Below, piece after piece: positions 1 through 7,293 of a stretch of 45,269 nucleotides of DNA. The position numbers and the translations under genes were made by a program. The stretch is from Streptomyces sp. Isolate_45 (GTDB lineage: Bacteria; Actinomycetota; Actinomycetes; Streptomycetales; Streptomycetaceae). How positions within the stretch are numbered: position 1 is the first letter of the stretch; each line of letters opens with the position of its first letter. Where the stretch lies: positions 1 to 45,269 of the forward strand of contig NZ_JANFAK020000063.1 in the NCBI RefSeq assembly GCF_024721315.2, read 5' to 3'. The notes under the pieces are model-generated. The model was not told the origin of the DNA, did not search any database, and saw only the letters and a list, made by a program, of their open reading frames with translations.

Positions 1-111
1 CTCCACCTCGACGCCCTCGGCGTCCGCCTCACCACCCTGCGCCCCGAACAGGCCGCCTACATCGGCGTCCCCGTCGAAGGCCCGTACAAGCCCGACCACT
101 ACCGCTACTGA
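1..111 (+). CDS. ahcY: Adenosylhomocysteinase, C-terminal 36 residues (partial)
   Basis: The frame is open from base 1 and ends at TGA 109-111. The peptide closes with GVPVEGPYKPDHYRY, the highly conserved C-terminus of S-adenosylhomocysteine hydrolase, in which the Lys and Tyr residues contact NAD at the subunit interface. The enzyme splits S-adenosylhomocysteine into adenosine and homocysteine and relieves product inhibition of methyltransferases. The rest of the gene lies to the left of the window. It may simply be the housekeeping copy, but it sits beside a cluster that contains a SAM-dependent methyltransferase. Family assignment is firm despite the short fragment. Confidence 0.9.
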   Translation, partial: LHLDALGVRLTTLRPEQAAYIGVPVEGPYKPDHYRY

Positions 112-142
112 GTCCGAACGGCCCCCGGCCGGCCGGTGCCGC

Positions 143-174
143 CCGCCCCCACGCGAAGCCGCGCGTGGGGGCGG
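143..174. terminator. Stem-loop terminator after ahcY
   Basis: A perfect 13-bp inverted repeat (143-155 with 162-174, 6-nt loop) lies about 30 nt after the ahcY stop. It is a GC-rich hairpin without a T-tract, as is usual in Streptomyces, and separates ahcY from the polyketide cluster. Confidence 0.7.
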
Positions 175-227
175 CGGCGTGCCGGTGGTTGTCCGCGGGC
201 CCGTACCGACCGGGGGACCACCGGAAC

Positions 228-259
228 TGGATCGAAGGTCGAGCAGGTGTTCGCAAGCT
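228..259 (+). promoter_or_regulatory. Weak candidate SARP-type promoter for the aminotransferase-KS operon
   Basis: Heptad TGGATCG (228-234) and heptad TCGAGCA (239-245) are spaced 11 bp start to start. After exactly 8 bp comes the hexamer CAAGCT (254-259), which resembles the -10 CAACCT at the ketoreductase promoter. The upstream heptad is a poor match, so this is the weakest of the set. Transcription would start near 266, giving a short leader before the ATG at 290. Confidence 0.35.
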
Positions 260-289
260 CTCGGTGACACCCGGACGCGAGAGGCAGCC

Positions 290-1474
290 ATGATCAATCT
301 CTTTCAGCCCCAGGTCGGTGCTGAGGAACTCGAAGCGGTGGCCGGGGTGTTCCAGGACCGCTGGCTCGGTCACGGACCCCGGACCAAGGCTTTCGAAGCG
401 GCGTTCGCCGAACACCTGGGTGTCGCTCCGGAGCACGTCGTCTTCATCAACTCGGCCACCTCGGGCCTGTTCCTGGCCACCGAGGCGCTCGACCTGCGGG
501 ACGGCGACGAGGTCGTCCTGCCGTCCCTGAGCTTCCTCGCCGCCGCCAACGCCGTCCTCGGCACCGGCGGCCGTCCGGTGTTCTGCGACGTCGACCCGCG
601 CACGCTCAACCCCACCCTTGAGGACGTCGAGGCCGTTCTCACCGAGCGCACCAGGGCGGTCGTCGTCCTCCACTACGGCGGCTACCCCGGCGACATCGTC
701 CGGATCGCCGCACGTTGCCGCGAGCTCGGCATCACCCTGATCGAGGACGCCGCCTGCTCCGTCGACTCCCGCGTCGACGGCCGGGCCGTCGGCACCTTCG
801 GGGACCTCGCGATGTGGAGCTTCGACGCCATGAAGGTCCTCGTCACCGGGGACGGCGGGATGATCCACGTCAAGGACGCCGAGCAGGCCGCCCGGGTCCG
901 TCGCCTCGCCTACCACGGCCTCGCCCAGTCCAGCGGCTTCGGCCACGCCAAGGTGTCCGCCCGCTGGTGGGAGCTGGACATCCCCGAGCCCGGGCGCCGC
1001 GTCATCGGCAACGACCTCACCGCCGCCATCGGCTCCGTACAGCTGCGCCGGCTGCCCGAGATGGTCGCCCGCCGCAAGGACATCGTCGACCTGTACGACC
1101 GGGAACTCGCCTCCCTCGACGGCGTCCTGACGCCCCCGCCGCTGCCCGCCGGGCACGCGTCCACGTACTACTTCTACTGGGTGCAGATGGACCCCGCGAT
1201 CCGTGACGCCGTCGCCGGCGACCTGCTCGCGGACGACATCTACACCACCTTCCGCTACGCCCCCCTCCACAAGGTCCCTGCCTACGCCCCCGCCGACGGC
1301 CCCGCCCCCGCGCTCCCCGGATCCGACTGGGCGTCCGACCGGACCCTGTGCCTGCCCCTGCACCCGGGGCTTTCCGACGCGGACGTGCTCACCGTCGTCG
1401 CCTCCCTCCGCAAGGCCGTGGAAGCGCGGAGCACCGAGGCGCAGCAGGACTCTCCCGCGAAGGACATCCGATGA
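290..1474 (+). CDS. DegT/DnrJ/EryC1/StrS family PLP-dependent aminotransferase
   Basis: This 394-residue protein belongs to the sugar-aminotransferase (DegT/StrS) fold-type I PLP family. It begins MINLFQPQVG and keeps the N-terminal GPRTKAFEAAFAEHLG substrate region, the PLP-phosphate region NSATSGL (about 54-60), the PLP-ring Asp in EDAACS (D153) and the Schiff-base Lys in FDAMKVLVTGDGG (K182). ATG 290 was chosen because homologous sequence begins there and a purine-rich GAGAGGCAG precedes it. Its stop overlaps the next gene as ATGA, so it is co-transcribed with the KS-alpha. The substrate could be a 3- or 4-keto NDP-sugar for an amino sugar, or a keto-cyclitol. No other deoxysugar gene lies in the window, so the substrate cannot be settled here. 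Confidence 0.85.
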   Translation: MINLFQPQVGAEELEAVAGVFQDRWLGHGPRTKAFEAAFAEHLGVAPEHVVFINSATSGLFLATEALDLRDGDEVVLPSLSFLAAANAVLGTGGRPVFCDVDPRTLNPTLEDVEAVLTERTRAVVVLHYGGYPGDIVRIAARCRELGITLIEDAACSVDSRVDGRAVGTFGDLAMWSFDAMKVLVTGDGGMIHVKDAEQAARVRRLAYHGLAQSSGFGHAKVSARWWELDIPEPGRRVIGNDLTAAIGSVQLRRLPEMVARRKDIVDLYDRELASLDGVLTPPPLPAGHASTYYFYWVQMDPAIRDAVAGDLLADDIYTTFRYAPLHKVPAYAPADGPAPALPGSDWASDRTLCLPLHPGLSDADVLTVVASLRKAVEARSTEAQQDSPAKDIR

Positions 1475-2742
1475 ACAGACGTGTCGTCATCACCGGCATA
1501 GGTGTGGTCGCACCCGGGGGAGTGGGCACGGGGAACTACTGGGCCCACCTCACCTCCGGCCGGACCGCGACCCGCGCCATCAGCCTCTTCGACGCCTCGC
1601 AGTTCCGCTCGCGCATCGCCGCCGAGGCCGACTTCGACCCCCTGGACCACGGCTTCACCGCCGAGGAGGCCGCCCGCCTCGACCGGGCCGCCCAGTTCGC
1701 CCTCGTCAGCGCCGACGAGGCCGTCCGCGACAGCGGGCTCGACACCGCGGCGCTGGATCCCACCCGTACGGGAGTCACCCTGGGCAGCGCCGTCGGCTGC
1801 ACGACGGGCCTCGACACCGAGTACGACGCGGTGAGCGGCGGCGGCAGCACCTGGCAGGTGGACCACACCCTCGCCGTACCGCACCTGTTCGACTACTTCG
1901 TACCCAGCTCGCTGGCGGCGGAAGTGGCGTGGCGGGTCGGCGCGCAGGGGCCGGTGTCCCTGATCTCCACCGGCTGCACCTCGGGTCTGGACTCCATCGG
2001 CCACGCCGTCGAGCTGATCCGCGAGGGCAGCGCCGACGTGATGGTCACCGGGGCCACCGAGGCGCCGATCTCCCCCATCACCGTCGCCTGCTTCGACGCG
2101 ATCAAGGCCACCTCGCCGCGCAACGACGACCCGGCGACCGCCTCCCGGCCCTTCGACGCCACCCGCAACGGCTTCGTCCTCGGCGAGGGTTCGGCCGTGC
2201 TGGTCCTGGAGGAACTGGGGAGCGCCCGCCGCCGCGGCGCCCACGTCTACGCCGAGATCTCCGGGTTCGCCAGCCGCGGCAACGCCTACCACATGACGGG
2301 TCTGCGGCCCGAGGGCCACGAGATGGCGCAGGCGATCAGCGTCGCCCTCGACGAGGCCCGCCTCGACCCCGGCGCCGTCGACTACGTCAACGCGCACGGC
2401 TCGGGCACCAAGCAGAACGACCGGCACGAGACGGCCGCCTTCAAGCGGAGCCTCGGACAGCGCGCCCACGAGGTGCCCGTCAGCTCCATCAAGTCGATGA
2501 TCGGGCACTCCCTCGGCGCGATCGGCTCCCTGGAAGTGGCCGCGAGCGCGCTGGCCATCGAGCACAACGTGGTGCCGCCGACCGCGAACCTGCACCACCC
2601 CGACCCCCAGTGCGACCTGGACTACACCCCGCTGACCGCACGGGAGCACCGCACCGACACCGTGCTCACCGTCGGCAGCGGGTTCGGCGGCTTCCAGAGC
2701 GCCATGATCCTGACCCGTCCGCGCCTGGGAGATGCCGCATGA
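1471..2742 (+). CDS. Type II polyketide ketosynthase alpha subunit (first pair)
   Basis: This 423-residue KS-alpha catalyses decarboxylative condensation of malonyl units carried on an acyl carrier protein, as a heterodimer with a chain-length factor. The catalytic Cys is in STGCTSGLDSIG (C169), the His residues are in NAHGSG (H309) and IGHSLGA (H346), and K341 is present, so it should be active. The start overlaps the aminotransferase stop (ATGA) and the stop overlaps the CLF start (ATGA), implying translational coupling. The STGCTSG active-site context differs from the SDGCTSG of the second KS-alpha in this window. I associate STGCTSG with anthracycline/angucycline-type synthases, but this is recalled and not tested. 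No ACP follows, unlike most minimal PKS operons. Confidence 0.95.
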   Translation: MNRRVVITGIGVVAPGGVGTGNYWAHLTSGRTATRAISLFDASQFRSRIAAEADFDPLDHGFTAEEAARLDRAAQFALVSADEAVRDSGLDTAALDPTRTGVTLGSAVGCTTGLDTEYDAVSGGGSTWQVDHTLAVPHLFDYFVPSSLAAEVAWRVGAQGPVSLISTGCTSGLDSIGHAVELIREGSADVMVTGATEAPISPITVACFDAIKATSPRNDDPATASRPFDATRNGFVLGEGSAVLVLEELGSARRRGAHVYAEISGFASRGNAYHMTGLRPEGHEMAQAISVALDEARLDPGAVDYVNAHGSGTKQNDRHETAAFKRSLGQRAHEVPVSSIKSMIGHSLGAIGSLEVAASALAIEHNVVPPTANLHHPDPQCDLDYTPLTAREHRTDTVLTVGSGFGGFQSAMILTRPRLGDAA

Positions 2743-4007
2743 CCACGGACACGACCGTCAGCGCCGGCCGCCCGCGCTTCGACGCGGCCGGCCCGGCCGA
2801 GGCCCCCGTCGTCACCGGCATCGGCGTCGCCGCCCCCAACGGGCTGGGCACCGGGGCGTGGTGGGACGCGGTCCTGCGCGGGGAGAGCGGCATCGGCCCC
2901 GTCACCCGCTTCGACGCGGACCAGTACCCGGCCGGGCTGGCCGGTGAGGTTCCCGGGTTCGACCCGGCCGAGCACCTCCCGAGCCGGCTGCTGCCGCAGA
3001 CCGCGCACGTGACCCGGCTCGCCCTCACCGCCGCCGACGAGGCGCTCGCCGACGCGGGAGTGGACCCGGCACGGCTCGCCGACTACGAGGCGGGCGTCAT
3101 CACCGCCAACTCCGCGGGTGGCTACGAGTTCGGTCAGCGCGAGCTCCAGGCACTGTGGAGCAAGGGCGGCCAGCACGTCAGCGCCTACCAGTCCTTCGCC
3201 TGGTTCTACGCCGTCAACAGCGGCCAGATCTCCATCAAGAACGGCATGCGCGGCCCCAACAGCGTCGTCGTCAGCGAACAGGCCGGCGGGCTCGACGCGG
3301 TGGCCCAGGCCCGCCGCCAGCTCCGCAAGGGCATCCGGCTGCTGATCACCGGCGGCCTGGACTCCTCCCTCTGCCCCTGGGGCTGGGCCGCCCACCTGGC
3401 CGGCGGCGAACTGAGCACGTCCGACGACCCCGAGCGGGCCTACCTGCCGTTCTCCGCCGAGGCCGACGGCCACGTCGTCGGCGAGGGCGGGGCGCTGCTC
3501 GTCCTGGAGGACGCCGCCGCCGCACGCGACCGCGGAGCCTCCGTCTACGGGACGGTCGCCGGGTACGCCGCCACCTTCGACCCGAAGCCCGGCTCGGGCG
3601 GAACCCCGCGCCTGCGCGACGCCGCCGCACTGGCCCTGCGCGACGCGGGCCTGGAGCCGGCCGACGTCGACGTGGTCTTCGCCGACGCCGCCGGCCGGCG
3701 TGACGCCGACCGCGACGAGGCCGAGGCCATCGCGGCCCTGTTCGGCGCCCACCGGGTTCCCGTGACCGCACCCAAGACCATGACGGGCCGGCTCGCCGCC
3801 GGGGGAGCCTCCCTCGACCTGGCCGCCGCGCTGCTGTCCCTGCGCGACGGGGTGATCCCGCCGACCGTCAACACCGGGGCGCCCGCCGCGGACTGCCCCA
3901 TCGACCTCGTGACCGCGGTACGCCGCCCCGAGCGGTTGCGCACCGCCCTGGTGCTGGCCCGCGGTCGCGGTGGCTTCAACGCGGCCATGGTGGTCCGCGC
4001 AGCCTGA
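2739..4007 (+). CDS. Type II polyketide chain-length factor / KS-beta (first pair)
   Basis: This 422-residue partner of the preceding KS-alpha has the KS fold, but Gln replaces the active-site Cys in VSEQAGGLDAV (Q181), the hallmark of a chain-length factor. It sets polyketide length and supports decarboxylation of malonyl-ACP. The start at 2739 overlaps the KS-alpha stop. It has about 22 extra N-terminal residues before the conserved VVTGIGVAAPNG, which the other CLF in this window lacks. An internal start would need a non-ATG codon, so the overlap start is preferred. An 8-bp inverted repeat (4013-4020 with 4047-4054) follows the stop and may attenuate read-through into the flavin reductase gene. 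Confidence 0.95.
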   Translation: MTTDTTVSAGRPRFDAAGPAEAPVVTGIGVAAPNGLGTGAWWDAVLRGESGIGPVTRFDADQYPAGLAGEVPGFDPAEHLPSRLLPQTAHVTRLALTAADEALADAGVDPARLADYEAGVITANSAGGYEFGQRELQALWSKGGQHVSAYQSFAWFYAVNSGQISIKNGMRGPNSVVVSEQAGGLDAVAQARRQLRKGIRLLITGGLDSSLCPWGWAAHLAGGELSTSDDPERAYLPFSAEADGHVVGEGGALLVLEDAAAARDRGASVYGTVAGYAATFDPKPGSGGTPRLRDAAALALRDAGLEPADVDVVFADAAGRRDADRDEAEAIAALFGAHRVPVTAPKTMTGRLAAGGASLDLAAALLSLRDGVIPPTVNTGAPAADCPIDLVTAVRRPERLRTALVLARGRGGFNAAMVVRAA

Positions 4008-4114
4008 GAACGGGCCGGTTTCCCGGGCGCCCTCGCGGACGGCCGGAACCGGCCGAAGGAGCGGACGCACTCATCCGGCGGCCGCGCCCGTACGCATCTG
4101 AGCCAGGAGGACCG

Positions 4115-4642
4115 TTGCCCACCATCGACCCCGCCGAATTCGCCCGCACCATGGCACACGTGCCCACCCCGGTCACCGTCGTGACCACGGTGGACGCGGC
4201 CGGCCGGCGCCGGGGCTTCACCGCCGGCTCCTTCACGTCTCTCTCCCTCGACCCCCCGCTGGTGCTGGTCTGCCTGGCGAAGAGGGCCGCCGGTCACGAG
4301 GCGTTCGTCCGCACCGACCGGTTCCTCGTGAACGTGCTGGCCGCCGACCAGGCCGACATCGCCGGCGCCTTCGCCCGCTCGGGACACTCGGGGATCGACA
4401 AGTTCGCGGACACCCCCATGGAGCCCCTCGAACACGGTCTGCCCGGTCTGACCGACGCGACGGCCCGGATCGTCTGCGCCCTGCACGACGTCCTGGACGG
4501 CGGGGACCACAGCATCCTCGTCGGCCGCGTCGAATCCGCCGCGGTGGGCGGAGCCGAGCCGCTCGTCCACCACAACCGGCGGTTCACCCGGCCCGGGAGC
4601 GGCGCCGACCTGGTGTCCTCGGGAGCGTCGGCCACCCGCTGA
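4115..4642 (+). CDS. Flavin reductase, ActVB-like partner of a two-component monooxygenase
   Basis: This 175-residue protein has the flavin reductase-like (split-barrel FMN-binding) domain over nearly its full length. It includes the conserved PTPVTVVTT strand, RGFTAGSFTSLSLDPPLVLVCL (flavin-binding TASSF-type motif) and the C-terminal GDHSILVGRVE with HHNRRF. Members reduce FMN or FAD with NAD(P)H and hand it to a monooxygenase. The obvious partner is the acyl-CoA-dehydrogenase-fold protein at 9740-10885. The start is TTG with an AGGAGG ribosome site at 4105-4110, only 4 nt away. It resembles ActVB of actinorhodin biosynthesis in recalled sequence, including FTA-SF and LALVCLA-type segments. 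Confidence 0.88.
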   Translation: MPTIDPAEFARTMAHVPTPVTVVTTVDAAGRRRGFTAGSFTSLSLDPPLVLVCLAKRAAGHEAFVRTDRFLVNVLAADQADIAGAFARSGHSGIDKFADTPMEPLEHGLPGLTDATARIVCALHDVLDGGDHSILVGRVESAAVGGAEPLVHHNRRFTRPGSGADLVSSGASATR

Positions 4643-4660
4643 GCACGCCCAACCGGCGCG

Positions 4661-4707
4661 GGCGTTGACGGCGTTAACGGTCCATCACCGTTAACGCCGT
4701 TAACGCC
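4661..4707. terminator. Long GTTAAC-containing hairpin between convergent genes
   Basis: A 21-bp inverted repeat (4661-4681 with 4687-4707) matches at 20 of 21 positions across a 5-nt loop. It sits between the convergent flavin reductase and MFS genes and is followed by ATTTT, so a bidirectional terminator is the simplest reading. The stem is unusual because it contains three GTTAAC hexamers, plus a fourth GTTGAC, spaced 9 to 17 bp apart in very GC-rich DNA. Confidence 0.7.
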
Positions 4708-4759
4708 TGCCCGCATTTTCCGGGACGTTACGGGACCTTACGGACGGTCGGGCCGCCCG

Positions 4760-6022
4760 TCAGTCCTTGGTGTCCTCCGCGGTCACCCGGTCCGAGGGCG
4801 CGGACGCCGGCGCGGCCCCGGCAGCACCGGCCGCCGCCTCGTCGGCGGGGGCGATGTCCTTCAGCGCCAGCGACAGCAGCAGCACCGTGACGCCGAGACC
4901 CGTGGCGATGAGGAAGCCCGTGGTGATCGAGGTGGCGCCGATGATCGGGCCGATGATCAGCGGTGCGACGAACTGCCCAAGGAAGTTGGCGGTGCCCGAC
5001 AGGGCCATGACCTGGCCGCGCAGCGCGGGCGGCGCGGACTCGCCGAGCATCATCGCCAGTGCCGGTACGGAGACCCCGCTGCCGAGTCCGAACAGGCCCG
5101 CCGCGACCGTGAGCAGGGCGGGGTGCCCCGCCAGTCCGATGGTCAGCATCGACAGCGTCCACAGGACCAGGGACATCCGCAGCAGGTTCACGTACCCGAG
5201 ACGGCCCTTGAGCCGGGCGTAGAACAGGCCGATCACACTGCCCGTCACGGAGGTGCTGGTGGTGATCAAGGAGATGACGAACGGGTCGGCGACGTCGAGC
5301 TGCGTGAGCCGCTGCGGCAGGAAGACCGCCATCACGTACAGCAGGAACGAGCTGAACATCGACAGCCCGTACAGCACGAGCAGCCGGGGCTGCTGCCGGA
5401 GCAGCGCCACGGCGTTGACGCCCTTGGGGCGGGGTGCCACCGGGGCGTCCGGCAGCACGAACAGCATCGCTATGGCCAGCGGGATGCCGAGCAGGTAGAC
5501 CGCGAACGGCCCGTGCCACGACAGGCTGCCCAGGGCGCCGCCGATCAGCGGCCAGATGATCCCGCCCATGCTGATGGCGGTGCCGCGCCAACCGGCGACC
5601 TTGTCCCGCTCCGGCCCCTGGTAGAGGGCGAGCAGGGCCACCGTGGTCCCGCTGAACAGGGCGGCGGCGCCGATGCCGAAGGCGAACCGGCTGATGATCA
5701 GGGTCGTGTACGAGTCGGCGAACAACCCCGCCCCGCCGGCCAGACCGTAGATGAGGAGACCGATCACCAGGGGCATGCGCACCCCCCACTTGTCGATCGC
5801 CCAGCCGACGAACGGGCTGACGATCGCGAGGGAGAGGCCGTGCGCGGTGAGGATCAGCCCGGCTTGTGTGCCGCTGACCCCCAGATCGCCCCGGATGACG
5901 CTGACGACCGGGGCGACCACGGCTCCGGCCATGATCGTCAGGGTCGAGGCAATGAGAAGAATGAACAGCGTTGCCCTGCTGGGGGCGGGGGCTGCTGCGG
6001 CAGCCGAAGGCTGTGCGGCCAT
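4760..6022 (-). CDS. MFS transporter, probable product exporter
   Basis: This protein of about 420 residues has 12 predicted membrane helices and an MFS signature (FVGWAIDKWGVRMPLVIG, motif A region after helix 2). It has a short N-terminal tail and an Ala/Pro-rich C-terminal tail (about 390-420). ATG at 6022 (protein start MAAQPSA) was chosen because a GGAG lies 6 nt upstream. A GTG at 6052 in the same frame has no clear ribosome site. Its position inside the cluster, divergent from the methyltransferase gene and under a SARP-like promoter, suggests export of, or self-resistance to, the polyketide. The drug/proton antiport mechanism is inferred from the family. Confidence 0.88.
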   Translation of the reverse strand: MAAQPSAAAAAPAPSRATLFILLIASTLTIMAGAVVAPVVSVIRGDLGVSGTQAGLILTAHGLSLAIVSPFVGWAIDKWGVRMPLVIGLLIYGLAGGAGLFADSYTTLIISRFAFGIGAAALFSGTTVALLALYQGPERDKVAGWRGTAISMGGIIWPLIGGALGSLSWHGPFAVYLLGIPLAIAMLFVLPDAPVAPRPKGVNAVALLRQQPRLLVLYGLSMFSSFLLYVMAVFLPQRLTQLDVADPFVISLITTSTSVTGSVIGLFYARLKGRLGYVNLLRMSLVLWTLSMLTIGLAGHPALLTVAAGLFGLGSGVSVPALAMMLGESAPPALRGQVMALSGTANFLGQFVAPLIIGPIIGATSITTGFLIATGLGVTVLLLSLALKDIAPADEAAAGAAGAAPASAPSDRVTAEDTKD

Positions 6023-6143
6023 ACGGAACTCCGGTGGTGGTATGTGGTCCACGATCCCGGTCGGTGCGTCGGGGGAGTTCGCGGTCGCGGGGACACCGGT
6101 CGGATGTCCGGAAAAATCGGACCGGAACCCTTCCCGCCACGAT

Positions 6144-6159
6144 GGGGATCTTTATCCCC
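6144..6159. promoter_or_regulatory. Palindrome overlapping the predicted MFS transcription start
   Basis: GGGGAT (6144-6149) and ATCCCC (6154-6159) form a perfect inverted repeat with a CTTT spacer. It sits over the expected start point of the - strand promoter at 6161-6203, a natural place for a repressor such as a TetR-family exporter regulator. No cognate regulator gene is visible nearby. Confidence 0.4.
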
Positions 6160-6160
6160 C

Positions 6161-6203
6161 AGAGTGCGAGATTCCGCTAGACCCCCGCTGGACCCCCGCT
6201 CGG
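6161..6203 (-). promoter_or_regulatory. Three-heptad SARP-type promoter for the MFS gene
   Basis: Reading the - strand, heptads CCGAGCG (6203-6197), TCCAGCG (6192-6186) and TCTAGCG (6181-6175) are each separated by GGGG, giving an exact 11-bp period. Eight bp after the last heptad is CACTCT (6166-6161), which fits a -10 hexamer of the xAxxxT type. This is the arrangement established for SARP activators. Transcription would start near 6154, leaving a leader of about 130 nt. Confidence 0.55.
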
Positions 6204-6301
6204 CGCACGGCACAACCCCGCCGAGAGGCCGCCGCACACCCTCCCCCCTCACACCGGACCGGCGCTCGACCGGGGCTCGGAAACGGATCCACGATCACTG
6301 T

Positions 6302-6333
6302 TCGAGCCGGAGTCGAACCACGGTTGCCAGGAT
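6302..6333 (+). promoter_or_regulatory. SARP-type promoter for the methyltransferase gene
   Basis: Heptads TCGAGCC (6302-6308) and TCGAACC (6313-6319) are separated by 4 bp. Exactly 8 bp further is CAGGAT (6328-6333) as a -10 hexamer. The first heptad equals the DnrI/ActII-ORF4 consensus TCGAG core. The same CAGGAT hexamer recurs at the glycosyltransferase promoter. Confidence 0.6.
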
Positions 6334-6378
6334 CGACCCCCCTGCACGCGAAGACCGAAGAAGCGAGGAGCGCAACCG

Positions 6379-7203
6379 ATGGCGGAGCACCAGGCCCTGA
6401 CGCCGGACGAGGTGGGCGAGTTCTACGACGACCGGGGGTGGCTCTGGGAGATCTTCATGGGCCAGAACCTGCACATCGGCTACTGGGACGACGAGGACCC
6501 CGGCACGGACCCGAAGGACCGCCTCACCGACGTCCTCATCGAACAGGTCGCACCGCGGCCCGGAGGGCACCTCCTCGACATCGGCTGCGGCAAGGGACGT
6601 CCCGCGATCCGGCTCGCCCAGGCCGGCGGGGGCAAGGTCACGGGCATCACCGTGAGCACCGAGCAGATCGAGGCCGGCACCGAACTGGCCCGCGAGGCGG
6701 GCGTATCGGACCGCGTCACCTTCGAGCGCGCCGACGCCATGGAACTGCCCTACGCCGACGGCTCGTACGACGCCGCGTGGGCCGTGGAATCCGTCATGTA
6801 CTTCTCCGACCGGCTGAAGGCCCTCCAGGAGATCCACCGCATCCTCGAACCCGGCGGCGTCTTCGTCCTCTCCGACTACGTGGAGAGCGTCGAACTGGAC
6901 GCGCACTGGCGCAAGGTCCTCGTCGAGGGCTTCACCGTCGACTCCCTGCCGACCCCCGAGCAGTACGTCGAACTCCTCACCGCCGCCGGGTTCGTCGTGG
7001 AGCGCGACTACGACGCCGGCGAGCACCTGCGCAAGTCCGCCGCGCGCATCGGCCGGATCGTCGAGGAGAACTACGAGAAGGTCGTCGCCAAGGGCGGCCA
7101 GGCCTTCGCCGAGGAGTTCAAGCAGATGATCGGCGAGGTCTCGGAGCTCGAACGCGACCACCTGGGCTACCGGATCATCACCGCGCGCAAGCCGGCCCTC
7201 TGA
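6379..7203 (+). CDS. SAM-dependent methyltransferase, RebM-like
   Basis: This 274-residue class I methyltransferase has motif I LLDIGCGKGRPAIRLA (about 65-80) and the acidic loop RADAMELPY. It opens with FYDDRGWLWEIFMGQNLHIGYW and closes with LGYRIITARKP, the signature ends of the RebM/rifamycin Orf14/glycine-sarcosine-type subfamily that often O-methylates sugars or phenols on natural products. A GAGGAG ribosome site precedes ATG 6379. It heads a + strand run with the glycosyltransferase, the unknown GT-like protein and the monooxygenase. Methylation of the attached sugar is a reasonable guess, but a methylated polyketide hydroxyl is equally possible. Confidence 0.9.
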   Translation: MAEHQALTPDEVGEFYDDRGWLWEIFMGQNLHIGYWDDEDPGTDPKDRLTDVLIEQVAPRPGGHLLDIGCGKGRPAIRLAQAGGGKVTGITVSTEQIEAGTELAREAGVSDRVTFERADAMELPYADGSYDAAWAVESVMYFSDRLKALQEIHRILEPGGVFVLSDYVESVELDAHWRKVLVEGFTVDSLPTPEQYVELLTAAGFVVERDYDAGEHLRKSAARIGRIVEENYEKVVAKGGQAFAEEFKQMIGEVSELERDHLGYRIITARKPAL

Positions 7204-7210
7204 CCCGGCC

Positions 7211-7286
7211 CCGAGCGCCTCCCGAGCCCGTCCCGAGCCCACCGCGAGCTCCCTCCGAGCCCGTCCCGAGCCCGACTTTCCAGGAT
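7211..7286 (+). promoter_or_regulatory. Six-copy 11-bp heptad array: candidate SARP-controlled promoter of the glycosyltransferase
   Basis: CGAGC cores recur at 7212, 7223, 7234, 7245, 7256 and 7267, that is six copies at exactly 11 bp. The heptads are CCGAGCG, CCGAGCC, CCGAGCC, GCGAGCT, CCGAGCC and CCGAGCC, separated by 4 bp. Exactly 8 bp after the last heptad is CAGGAT (7281-7286), identical to the -10 at the methyltransferase promoter. The start of transcription would fall at about 7293, next to ATG 7294, so the message could be leaderless. The AGGA inside the hexamer could alternatively act as a ribosome site on a longer transcript from upstream. Confidence 0.65.
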
Positions 7287-7293
7287 TGTCCGC

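Noticed and set aside
261..281. Third heptad TCGGTGA as the proximal SARP repeat for the aminotransferase operon
   Set aside because: Eight bp further there is CGCGAG, which is not a -10. The 239-245 heptad with CAAGCT fits better.
29..1363. Long antisense frame opposite the aminotransferase
   Set aside because: It is Gly/Val/Arg/Asp-rich without domains, the expected mirror of a high-GC gene. The same applies to long antisense frames opposite the KS, katG, permease and transporter genes.
7211..7286. CRISPR array or simple low-complexity expansion
   Set aside because: The unit is only 11 bp, with no unique 30-bp spacers. The 8-bp distance to a -10-like hexamer fits a regulatory site better.
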